Shown here in pieces: positions 1 through 6,452 of a stretch of 8,978 nt of DNA. Position 1 is the first letter of the stretch. Every line of letters begins with the position of its first letter. The notes beneath the pieces are model-generated. The model was not told the DNA's origin. It ran no database searches and saw nothing but the letters and a program-made list of their open reading frames with translations. Made by a program: the position numbers and the translations under genes. The stretch lies in the NCBI GenBank assembly GCA_900551645.1, contig URWP01000102.1, positions 1 to 8,978 of the forward strand. The letters are read 5' to 3'. The DNA is from an uncultured Bacteroides sp. (GTDB lineage Bacteria; Bacteroidota; Bacteroidia; Bacteroidales; Bacteroidaceae).

Positions 1-12
1 AGTACTGATGAT

Positions 13-2568
13 TTATCCGCAACGGGAAGAACCGCAAGTCTTGCAGATGAGGCAACCTTCCTGATAAACCAAGGTTTCGTTGCCGCAATTCGGACATTTC
101 ACGCCTTTGGCTTCGGTACCGTCCTGAACGTATTTCTTCAGGGCACGTTCTACACCGTTTTTCCAGGTATTGATATTCTCGCTATCCAGTTGCAGAGAAC
201 CTACCAGCTTGATGACCTGGTCAATCGGCATCTGCCAGCGGAGAACTCCTGAAATCAGTTTCGCGTAGTTCCAGTATTCCTTGTTGAATTTCTCGGAGAG
301 GCCTTCGATGGTCATCTTGTAGCCTCGCTTGTTTTCGAACTGGAAGTCGTAGTGTTTTACGCCGTCTTCGTCGTAGTTCTTGATGATACGTCCGTGAGTA
401 ACCGATCTTGGCAACAGGATTCCTTCTTCTTCGTCTTGCAGACCGGTAAAGATTTCGTAGGGACGTCCGTCGAGCAGACCCACGAATGCCACCCACTTCT
501 CCTTGTTGTTCTGGAAACGTACAACGTCGGCCTCCAGAACTTTCGGGCGTACTTCCACCACTTGCGGGCGTTTGAGCAACTTGTCGACGGTAGCTGTATC
601 GGGTTTCTTTTCTTCTTTCTTTTTGGTAGAGAGGAGTACGCCGGCACGTGAACCATCACGATAGACGGTGCATCCTTTACATCCGGAACGCCAGGCTTCT
701 ACGTAGAGGCGGTTCACCAGCTCTTCATCGACGTTGTTCGGCAGGTTAATGGTGACACTGATAGAGTGGTCTACCCATTTCTGGATACGTCCCTGCATCT
801 TTACTTTCATCAGCCAGTCCACATCATTGGAAGTTGCTTTATAGTATGGTGATTTGGCTACCAGTTCGTCTATTTCTTCCTGAGTATACCGCTTATCGGG
901 GTCATATCCGTTGATTTTCATCCAAGTCAGGAACTTGTGATGGAAGACGATGTATTCTTCGAAAGCATCTCCGGTTTCGTCAATAAAGTCCACGTGTACA
1001 TTGGTATCGTTCGGATTGACTTTCCGGCGGCGTTTGTATACCGGCATGAAGACAGGTTCGATACCCGAAGTGGTTTGTGTCATCAGACTGGTAGTTCCGG
1101 TAGGAGCGATGGTCAGGCAGGCGATGTTACGGCGTCCGTATTTCATCATTTCTTCGTACAGTTCCGGGTCGGCTTCTTTCAGGCGGTTGATGAACGGGTT
1201 GTTCTTTTCTCGTTCGGCATCGTAGATTTCGAATGCACCGCGTTCTTTGGCCATGTTGATGGATGAACGGTAAGCTGCCAGTGCGATAGTCTTGTGTACC
1301 TTTTCGGAGAAATCGCTGGCTTCTTCGGTTCCGTAGCGTAATCCCATAGCGGCCAGCATATCGCCTTCTCCGGTGATACCTACTCCGGTACGGCGTCCCA
1401 TACCCGATTTGCGGTAAATCTTTTCCCACAAGTGGCGTTCGGCACCTTTTACTTCGATACTTTCCGGATCGCTATCAATCTTTTCCATGATTTTTTCAAT
1501 CTTTTCCAGTTCCAGGTCGATGATATCATCCATGATACGTTGAGCCAGTGCTACGTGTTTCTTGAACAGATCGAAATCGAAATGGGCTTCCGGAGTAAAC
1601 GGATTGATTACATACGAATAAAGGTTGATGGCCAGCAGACGGCAGGAGTCATACGGGCAAAGTGGAATTTCACCGCATGGGTTAGTAGAAACCGTACGGA
1701 ATCCCAGGTCGGCATAACAATCGGGAACAGATTCACGAAGGATGGTGTCCCAGAAAAGTACACCCGGTTCGGCCGATTTCCAGGCATTGTGGACAATTTT
1801 CTTCCACAAGGCAGCGGCATTGATTTCTTTTGTAACCGCGGGGTGATCGGAATCGATCGGGAATTGTTGGGTATAAGTCTGGTTGTCTACGGCGGCCTGC
1901 ATGAAAGCGTCGTCCAGTTTTACCGAAACATTGGCGCCTGTAACTTTTCCTTCTGTCATCTTGGCGTCAATGAAAGATTCTGAATCCGGATGTTTGATGG
2001 ATACGGTCAGCATAAGCGCTCCACGGCGTCCGTCTTGTGCCACTTCGCGGGTAGAATTCGAATAACGTTCCATGAAAGGCACCAGACCGGTAGAAGTCAG
2101 GGCAGAATTCTTTACCGGAGAACCTTTCGGACGGATGTGTGACAGGTCGTGACCTACACCTCCGCGTCGTTTCATCAGTTGCACCTGTTCTTCATCGATG
2201 CGGATGATGGCACCGTAGGAGTCGGCCGAGCCGTCCAGACCGATTACGAAACAATTAGACAAGGAAGCCACTTGGAAGTCATTGCCTATACCGGTCATCG
2301 GACTTCCCTGAGGGATGATGTATTTGAAATGGTCGAACAAGTCGAACAATTCTTCCGCCTTGAGTCCGTTAGGGTATTTGGCTTCGATACGTGCCACTTC
2401 ATTGGCGATACGCCAATGCATATCTTCCGGCGATTTCTCGTAGATGTTCCCGAACGAATCTTTTACGGCGTATTTATTGACCCACACTCGTGCAGCCAAT
2501 TCGTCTCCATTGAAATACTGCAACGAAGCGTTGAAGGCTTCGTCGTAGCTATACGTCTTTTTTTCCAC
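13..2568 (-). CDS. nrdJ: Adenosylcobalamin-dependent (class II) ribonucleotide reductase
   Basis: Reduces ribonucleotides to deoxyribonucleotides in the cytoplasm using a cobalamin-generated thiyl radical, so it supplies dNTPs without needing oxygen or a separate radical-generating subunit. The 851-residue protein shows the catalytic NPCGE motif at 296-300; Cys298 is the expected thiyl-radical site and Glu300 the acid/base. Cys106 (in SLSNC) and Cys309 fit the active-site redox pair; the 11-residue step from Cys298 to Cys309 matches the spacing known for the Lactobacillus enzyme. APTGT is at 488-492 and a GCKGCTVYRDGSR segment at 629-641. Residues from about 680 to 790 form an extra C-terminal domain, and the end (825-850) is cysteine-rich: CPNC, CLIC, Cys845 and Cys850, a zinc-ribbon-like tail that may re-reduce the active site. 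Translation starts at GTG: the only in-frame codons upstream before a TAA at 2599-2601 contain no ATG. The gene is monocistronic within the window and divergent from the nitroreductase. Family assignment is secure; the tail's role is inferred. Confidence 0.96.
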   Translation of the reverse strand: MEKKTYSYDEAFNASLQYFNGDELAARVWVNKYAVKDSFGNIYEKSPEDMHWRIANEVARIEAKYPNGLKAEELFDLFDHFKYIIPQGSPMTGIGNDFQVASLSNCFVIGLDGSADSYGAIIRIDEEQVQLMKRRGGVGHDLSHIRPKGSPVKNSALTSTGLVPFMERYSNSTREVAQDGRRGALMLTVSIKHPDSESFIDAKMTEGKVTGANVSVKLDDAFMQAAVDNQTYTQQFPIDSDHPAVTKEINAAALWKKIVHNAWKSAEPGVLFWDTILRESVPDCYADLGFRTVSTNPCGEIPLCPYDSCRLLAINLYSYVINPFTPEAHFDFDLFKKHVALAQRIMDDIIDLELEKIEKIMEKIDSDPESIEVKGAERHLWEKIYRKSGMGRRTGVGITGEGDMLAAMGLRYGTEEASDFSEKVHKTIALAAYRSSINMAKERGAFEIYDAEREKNNPFINRLKEADPELYEEMMKYGRRNIACLTIAPTGTTSLMTQTTSGIEPVFMPVYKRRRKVNPNDTNVHVDFIDETGDAFEEYIVFHHKFLTWMKINGYDPDKRYTQEEIDELVAKSPYYKATSNDVDWLMKVKMQGRIQKWVDHSISVTINLPNNVDEELVNRLYVEAWRSGCKGCTVYRDGSRAGVLLSTKKKEEKKPDTATVDKLLKRPQVVEVRPKVLEADVVRFQNNKEKWVAFVGLLDGRPYEIFTGLQDEEEGILLPRSVTHGRIIKNYDEDGVKHYDFQFENKRGYKMTIEGLSEKFNKEYWNYAKLISGVLRWQMPIDQVIKLVGSLQLDSENINTWKNGVERALKKYVQDGTEAKGVKCPNCGNETLVYQEGCLICKTCGSSRCG

Positions 2569-2603
2569 GGTTGATATATTGATAATTGGTTTGTTTCTTT
2601 AAG

Positions 2604-2636
2604 CAAAGGTGTAGAAGTTTTGCCATTAGTTACAAA
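2604..2636 (-). promoter_or_regulatory. Probable nrdJ promoter (Bacteroidota type)
   Basis: Read on the minus strand, TTTG at 2636-2633 is followed after 21 bp by CACCTTTG at 2611-2604. This fits the Bacteroides pattern of a -33 TTTG and a -7 TAnnTTTG with one mismatch in the -7 box. Transcription would begin near 2597-2600, leaving a leader of about 30 nt before the GTG start, which is too short for a riboswitch. This is inferred from motif and spacing only. Confidence 0.6.
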
Positions 2637-2771
2637 CGCGATGCAAATCTATAGATGTTTTTCCAATTCACAAAATAAAAACCTTGGAACTTGGAGTATG
2701 TATATAAACTTTTCCAAAAAGCAAATTTAAAATACTGATATACAACATACTATTTTTACAATGTTAATTCA

Positions 2772-2794
2772 AAGTTTTCAAAAACGGAAAACTT
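2772..2794. repeat. 8-bp inverted repeat in nrdJ upstream region
   Basis: AAGTTTTC (2772-2779) and GAAAACTT (2787-2794) are perfect inverted copies with a 7-nt spacer, flanked by two copies of the direct repeat TTCAAAGTTT (2768-2777 and 2801-2810) that start 33 bp apart. It lies about 160 bp upstream of the proposed nrdJ promoter. The surrounding DNA is AT-rich, so chance similarity is possible; a regulator-binding site is one reading. Confidence 0.4.
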
Positions 2795-2958
2795 GCATAT
2801 TTCAAAGTTTATTATATGAGTTGTCAGATTGTTGCTTTTCCCTGTTGGAATAAGAGCGGCTGATAGGAGAATGCATACCTTCTGCCACCGGATTATAGAA
2901 TCTGTCGCCGGTATGTTTGTTTTTGACGTTTATCGTATGAAATTAGCCGGGTTTTATG

Positions 2959-2966
2959 TATGTTTG
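2959..2966 (+). promoter_or_regulatory. Candidate -7 box for the nitroreductase
   Basis: TATGTTTG is an exact match to the Bacteroidota -7 consensus TAnnTTTG and would start transcription near 2972, about 16 nt before the ATG at 2989. No TTTG lies at the expected 19-21 bp upstream, so the -33 half is missing. An identical box occurs at 2912-2919, also without a well-placed -33. If the 2959 box is real, the in-frame ATG at 2956 cannot be the start. Confidence 0.35.
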
Positions 2967-2988
2967 TAAAGAAAAAAATCATTTGAAG

Positions 2989-3729
2989 ATGGAATCAATC
3001 AAAAACAGACGTACTATACGTAAGTATACGAATCAGGATATTCCGGATTCGTTGTTGAAAGAGTTGTTGGAAGAAGCTTTCCGTGCCCCTACAATGGGGA
3101 ATATGCAGCTCTATAGTGTTATTGTAACCCGTGATGCGGCGCGCAAGGAACGGATTGCTCCGTATCATTTCAATCAGCCGATGGTAACCTCTGCACCAGT
3201 TGTTCTGACCTTCTGTGCCGATTTCAACCGGTTCTGCCAATGGTGCCACCAACGGAATGCTGTTCCGGGCTATGATAATTTCCTGTCATTCATGAATGCG
3301 GCGAGCGATACCTTGCTGGTTACTCAGAACTTCTGTACGTTGGCCGAGGCGGCTGGTCTGGGTACCTGTTATCTGGGTACTACACTTTATTCTGCAGGAG
3401 GCTTGATAGAGGCTTTGGAATTGCCGAAGCTGGTTGTTCCGATTGCTACAATTACCGTAGGCTATCCCGATGAGTGTCCGGCTCAGCCAGAAAGACTCCC
3501 GATAAAAGGTCTGATTCATCAGGAAACCTATCAGGCATACAAGGAACAGGATATCGACCGGATTTATGAGGCTAAAGAGGCTATGCCTGAAAACCAGCAT
3601 TTCGTAGAAGTGAATCATACGGAGAATTTGGCGCAGGTATTTACTGATTATCGCTACACTAAAGCCGTCAACGAAGAGATTTCGAAAGTCTTGCTGGAGA
3701 CTTTGCGTAAACAGGGATTTTTGGAATAG
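2989..3729 (+). CDS. NfsA/FRP-like nitroreductase family protein (NAD(P)H:FMN oxidoreductase)
   Basis: A flavin-dependent oxidoreductase that would use NAD(P)H to reduce nitroaromatics, quinones or flavins in the cytoplasm; the natural substrate cannot be read from sequence. From the Met at 2989 it has 246 residues, close to the usual length of the NfsA/FRP branch. The N-terminal RRTIRKY (7-13) and the APTMGNMQLYS segment (33-43) fit the FMN-phosphate and isoalloxazine-binding regions. A central segment with AAGLGTCYLG and a later VGYPDE resemble the conserved core of the family. An in-frame ATG exists at 2956, which would add 11 residues (MYVCKEKNHLK). I prefer 2989 because family homology begins there and because a -7-like box lies between the two codons. 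It is a single-gene unit, divergent from nrdJ and convergent with dnaA, ending 18 nt before a strong terminator. Family assignment is good; start and substrate are less sure. Confidence 0.9.
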   Translation: MESIKNRRTIRKYTNQDIPDSLLKELLEEAFRAPTMGNMQLYSVIVTRDAARKERIAPYHFNQPMVTSAPVVLTFCADFNRFCQWCHQRNAVPGYDNFLSFMNAASDTLLVTQNFCTLAEAAGLGTCYLGTTLYSAGGLIEALELPKLVVPIATITVGYPDECPAQPERLPIKGLIHQETYQAYKEQDIDRIYEAKEAMPENQHFVEVNHTENLAQVFTDYRYTKAVNEEISKVLLETLRKQGFLE

Positions 3730-3747
3730 TAGATGAGAAATAGCAGA

Positions 3748-3789
3748 AAAGCCCGGACTGAAAATATTCTTTTGTTCAGTCCGGGCTTT
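3748..3789. terminator. Bidirectional intrinsic terminator between nitroreductase and dnaA
   Basis: A perfect 15-bp inverted repeat, AAAGCCCGGACTGAA at 3748-3762 and its complement at 3775-3789, encloses a 12-nt loop. It begins 18 nt after the nitroreductase stop and lies 21 nt beyond the dnaA stop on the other strand. Runs of T follow the stem on both strands (CTTTCCGTTTT on plus, CTTTTC on minus), so it can serve both convergent genes. Confidence 0.88.
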
Positions 3790-3810
3790 CCGTTTTACAG
3801 AAAATTCCTC

Positions 3811-5217
3811 TTATTTGGTCCGAAGGGTTGCTTCGATTTCCTCGATTTCATTCTTGAAAGCCTTGTCTACCTCTACCTGGTCTTTCACCATCTTGCAGGC
3901 ATGAAGTACGGTGGCATGGTCTTTGTTTCCAATGAGCTGGCCGATTTTTGACGATGAGGTATCGGTATGTTTCTTGGCCAGATACATGGCTACTTGTCTT
4001 ACCTGCACCACTTCACGTTTACGGGTCTTGGTATGGATGGCCGAGGTATCAATCTTGTAGTGGCTGCATACCTTTTCTATAATGTCGTTTACGGTAATTG
4101 GTTTGACTTCCGCGCATTTCACTGCTTTCTTGACGATGCGTTGAGCCAGTTCCAGATCGATTTCACGTTTGAACAGGATAGACTGGGCCAGCAGAGAGTT
4201 GACGATACCTTCCAGTTCACGTACGCTTTCGTTCACGTTCTCCGCAATGTAGCAGATGACCGATTCCGGAATGACCAGTCCGTCTTTCTTGATTTTGTTA
4301 CGCAGGATATTCTTTCTCAGTTCAATATCCGGTTTTTCCAGTTCGGCTACGAGTCCCCATTTGAAACGGGTAAGCAGACGTTCCTCCATACCCTGTAGCA
4401 TGACCGGAGCACGGTCGGAGGTCAGGATAAGCTGTTTGCCGTTCTGGTGCAGGTGGTTGAAGATGTGGAAGAAGGTGTTCTGTGTCTTCGTTACTCCGGC
4501 AAATTCCTGGATATCATCGATAATCAGTACATCGATAGTCTGGTAGAAGCTGATGAAGTCATTGAAGTGGTTGGTACGCACAGAGTCTGTATACTGCACT
4601 TGGAAGAGGTGTGCAGATACATACAATACACGCTTTTCCGGATAAAGTTCCTTGATACGTGTACCGATGGCATTGATCAGGTGGGTTTTTCCCACGCCTG
4701 ACGGGCCGTATAAGAACAACGGGTTGAACGTACGTGCCGGGTTTTGTGCGACCGTTTCGGCTACCGTGCGTGAAAATTCGTTGCTGTTTCCCTTGATGAA
4801 GTTCTCGAAGTTGTAGTTCGGATTCAGATGCGGGTCCAAATCCTGAGGTACGGCTGCTTGTAGCGGGTTAGGTGCCTTGTTGGCATTATGTATAGGCTGT
4901 TGGGGCAAAGCGGTCGACCGTTTTGTCCCTTCAATATTCATGGTGATATGGTTTGTCTTATCCGTCAGGATAGAGTACATCAGTTCCGTTCCTTCACCGA
5001 TTTCTTTATACAAGGCTGCACGAAGCAATCCCACGTACTTTTCTTCCAGATATTCATAGAAGAAAGGACTTGGGACTCCAATCGTCAGTGCCTTGTTTTC
5101 GTACTTGAGCGGTACGATAGGCTCAAACCATGTATTGTATGCTGTCGTGTTCACGTTGTCTTTAATGAAAGAGAGACAACGATTCCACACTGCTACAGCC
5201 TGGTTGTTTTCAATCAT
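3811..5217 (-). CDS. dnaA: Chromosomal replication initiator protein DnaA
   Basis: An AAA+ ATPase that binds DnaA boxes and opens the replication origin. At 468 residues it is almost the length of the E. coli protein and has all four domains. Domain I (about 1-85) is the interaction domain, with a W-x-x-CLSFIKD start. The linker (about 86-130) is variable. The ATPase core has Walker A GPSGVGKTH at 171-179, Walker B LIIDD at 231-235, sensor I LTSDR at 265-269, the Arg finger Arg284 and sensor II Arg333. Domain IV ends with the DNA-binding signature around 424-443, containing NKDHATVLHAC. The position equal to E. coli Thr435, a base-contacting residue, is Ala here, and Lys replaces the preceding Arg. 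dnaN, recF and gyrB are not adjacent, and no cluster of DnaA boxes flanks the gene. It appears to be transcribed alone from its own promoter and ends at a strong terminator. Confidence 0.98.
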   Translation of the reverse strand: MIENNQAVAVWNRCLSFIKDNVNTTAYNTWFEPIVPLKYENKALTIGVPSPFFYEYLEEKYVGLLRAALYKEIGEGTELMYSILTDKTNHITMNIEGTKRSTALPQQPIHNANKAPNPLQAAVPQDLDPHLNPNYNFENFIKGNSNEFSRTVAETVAQNPARTFNPLFLYGPSGVGKTHLINAIGTRIKELYPEKRVLYVSAHLFQVQYTDSVRTNHFNDFISFYQTIDVLIIDDIQEFAGVTKTQNTFFHIFNHLHQNGKQLILTSDRAPVMLQGMEERLLTRFKWGLVAELEKPDIELRKNILRNKIKKDGLVIPESVICYIAENVNESVRELEGIVNSLLAQSILFKREIDLELAQRIVKKAVKCAEVKPITVNDIIEKVCSHYKIDTSAIHTKTRKREVVQVRQVAMYLAKKHTDTSSSKIGQLIGNKDHATVLHACKMVKDQVEVDKAFKNEIEEIEATLRTK

Positions 5218-5257
5218 ACGTGCGTTGTTATTTTTAACTGCAAAAACTTCTACTTTG

Positions 5258-5289
5258 CAAATTTCGTAAGGATATTTTAGAAAAACAAA
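5258..5289 (-). promoter_or_regulatory. Candidate dnaA promoter (Bacteroidota type)
   Basis: On the minus strand TTTG at 5289-5286 precedes GAAATTTG at 5265-5258 with a 20-bp spacer. This matches the -33/-7 layout, with one mismatch (G for the first T of TAnnTTTG). The implied start near 5251 gives a leader of about 34 nt before the ATG at 5217. Inferred from motif and spacing only. Confidence 0.5.
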
Positions 5290-5488
5290 TCTGTTTTTGC
5301 TTGTTTTTTTTACCTTTTATTTAAAATGTTGATAATTAGCTTTTTATAAAATGGCGTAATTGAGCCTTCAAATAGGATATTTTGCACTTTTCAACGTATT
5401 GTACATCAATAATTTAATAGTTGGTTTTCTTGCCTTTTGCCAGTATCCGATTTTGTTTTTATCTATTGATTATCAATCGTTTGTTTTT

Positions 5489-5514
5489 AAGCTATCCGGA
5501 ATTCCGGATAGCTT
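5489..5514. terminator. 26-bp perfect palindrome, probable terminator of the amidase-MCE operon
   Basis: The sequence from 5489 to 5514 (AAGCTATCCGG-AATT-CCGGATAGCTT) equals its own reverse complement. As RNA it would fold into an 11-bp stem with an AAUU loop. It lies 30 nt past the stop codon of the MCE gene and before the dnaA promoter, where a terminator is expected. The T-run is better on the plus strand (CTTTTGTTATTT) than on the minus strand, where A-rich sequence follows, so termination of the minus-strand operon is plausible but not textbook. A protein-binding dyad is the alternative. Confidence 0.6.
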
Positions 5515-5543
5515 TTGTTATTTAGATTATTTCTATATAGTGT

Positions 5544-6431
5544 TTATTTGTCTTTCTTTCCGAAGAGTGAAAAGTGTACGTAGCGTTTCGGGTGTGCCTG
5601 CAGGTCTTCCAGCAGACTGGCAGCATTGCCGGCCGTAGCGTTCAGGTTGTTGTACAACGATGAGTCGTTGAGCAGAAGCCCCAGTGAGTTGTCCTTCCTG
5701 TTCAGCTTGTCGGTAAGCAGACGGACGTTCTGAAGGGTAGAATCCACTTTGCTGAAAGTAGATGTGTAGTCTATATCCTTCAGGTTGCCGCTGATTTGTT
5801 TCAAGTCTTCAGTGATGGTGGTGATGTTGCTTGTCAGAGCCGGAACATCTTTCGCCATCAAGGTATGAAGCTGATTGCTGGTAGCGTTCAGTGAAGCGGT
5901 CAGCTTTTCGGCGTTGTGTATGGTATTTTTCAGAGCAGGGTCGGCCAGTAGTTGGTTGAGCGAGCTCAGAATAGAATCCAGCTTCGGCATCATCTGTTCC
6001 ACCTTCGGCATCAGTTCTTTTTCGGCCACTCCCATGATGCCCGGATTGGCGATTCCCTGAATGGTATCTCCTGCCGCATGGTAGCTAGTGTTTTCGAAGT
6101 TCAGTATCAGGTTGATTTTGACGGTACCCAGCATTTCGGTTACCAGTTCGGCGTAGCTGCCTTTCGGTATGCGCATTTTTTCGTCCATGTCGATACCTAC
6201 CACTACATGACCGGGTTTATGGTAATTGTATTGGATGTCTCTTACCAATCCTACTTTCAGTCCGTTGGCAAAAACCGGATTTGAGTTGGCCAGTCCGTTG
6301 ATGTCTGCAAATTCTACGTAGTAGTAACTTTCAGACTTTAACATATTTACGCCTTTCAGGTAATTGATGCCGAAAAAGAGTATCAGCAATGCGCCGATAC
6401 CGGCCAAACCTATTTTTACTTCTTTTCTCAT
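5544..6431 (-). CDS. MCE/MlaD-family lipid-transport substrate-binding protein
   Basis: Probably an inner-membrane-anchored periplasmic protein that binds lipids as a multimeric ring and works with an MlaE-MlaF ABC transporter between the two membranes. The 295-residue sequence begins with a short basic end and one membrane segment (about 8-24). An MCE domain follows at about 33-120 (YYVEFADINGLANSNPVFANGLKVGLV and a later VKINLIL strand region). A long, mostly helical, Leu/Asn/Thr-rich region runs from 140 to 275, and the end is basic (HPKRYVHFSLFGKKDK). The helical part probably forms the coiled-coil tube or stalk seen in longer MCE proteins. It follows the amidase by 21 bp and is probably co-transcribed with it. 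No MlaE permease or MlaF ATPase gene is in the window, so its partners must be encoded elsewhere. Family assignment is strong; the transported lipid and direction are unknown. Confidence 0.9.
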   Translation of the reverse strand: MRKEVKIGLAGIGALLILFFGINYLKGVNMLKSESYYYVEFADINGLANSNPVFANGLKVGLVRDIQYNYHKPGHVVVGIDMDEKMRIPKGSYAELVTEMLGTVKINLILNFENTSYHAAGDTIQGIANPGIMGVAEKELMPKVEQMMPKLDSILSSLNQLLADPALKNTIHNAEKLTASLNATSNQLHTLMAKDVPALTSNITTITEDLKQISGNLKDIDYTSTFSKVDSTLQNVRLLTDKLNRKDNSLGLLLNDSSLYNNLNATAGNAASLLEDLQAHPKRYVHFSLFGKKDK

Positions 6432-6452
6432 TTTGCTATTTGTAGTTTCTAT

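Larger units (their letters stand above)
2569..2988. other. AT-rich divergent intergenic region between nrdJ and nitroreductase
   Basis: No gene is supported here. Roughly 2640-2820 is strongly AT-rich. It holds the nrdJ promoter at its left end, an inverted repeat AAGTTTTC/GAAAACTT at 2772-2794, the direct repeat TTCAAAGTTT at 2768-2777 and 2801-2810, and a distant pair AGTATGT/ACATACT at 2695-2701 and 2745-2751. The right part, from about 2820, is more GC-balanced and contains the inverted pair CATACC/GGTATG (2874-2879, 2910-2915) and a 10-bp direct repeat, GTATGTTTGT, at 2911-2920 and 2958-2967. Any regulatory role is inference. Confidence 0.7.
5218..5543. other. AT-rich intergenic region upstream of dnaA
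   Basis: No gene is supported. It holds the dnaA promoter candidate near its left end, a long AT-rich middle with T-runs (about 5281-5470), a small palindrome ATTGAT-t-ATCAAT at 5465-5477, and the 26-bp palindrome at 5489-5514 that probably ends the upstream amidase-MCE operon. No match to the DnaA box TTATCCACA was seen, so there is no sequence support for oriC here despite the AT-richness. Confidence 0.65.

Noticed and set aside
1432..1983. 183-codon plus-strand open frame opposite nrdJ
   Set aside because: It lies wholly antisense to a secure, conserved gene; the translation has no recognisable motif and reflects codon bias of the real frame.
2579..2586. TTGATAAT shared by the nrdJ leader (2579-2586) and dnaA upstream region (5329-5336, and inverted at 5469-5476)
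   Set aside because: An 8-mer of A/T-rich composition is expected by chance in spacers like these; no further similarity surrounds the copies.
2569..2955. Cobalamin riboswitch for nrdJ
   Set aside because: The only vaguely similar text (about 2855-2890) does not match the conserved B12 box order, and the predicted leader is too short.
5218..5543. oriC next to dnaA
   Set aside because: AT-rich, but no DnaA-box-like sequences or clustered repeats were found; dnaA is often away from oriC in this phylum.
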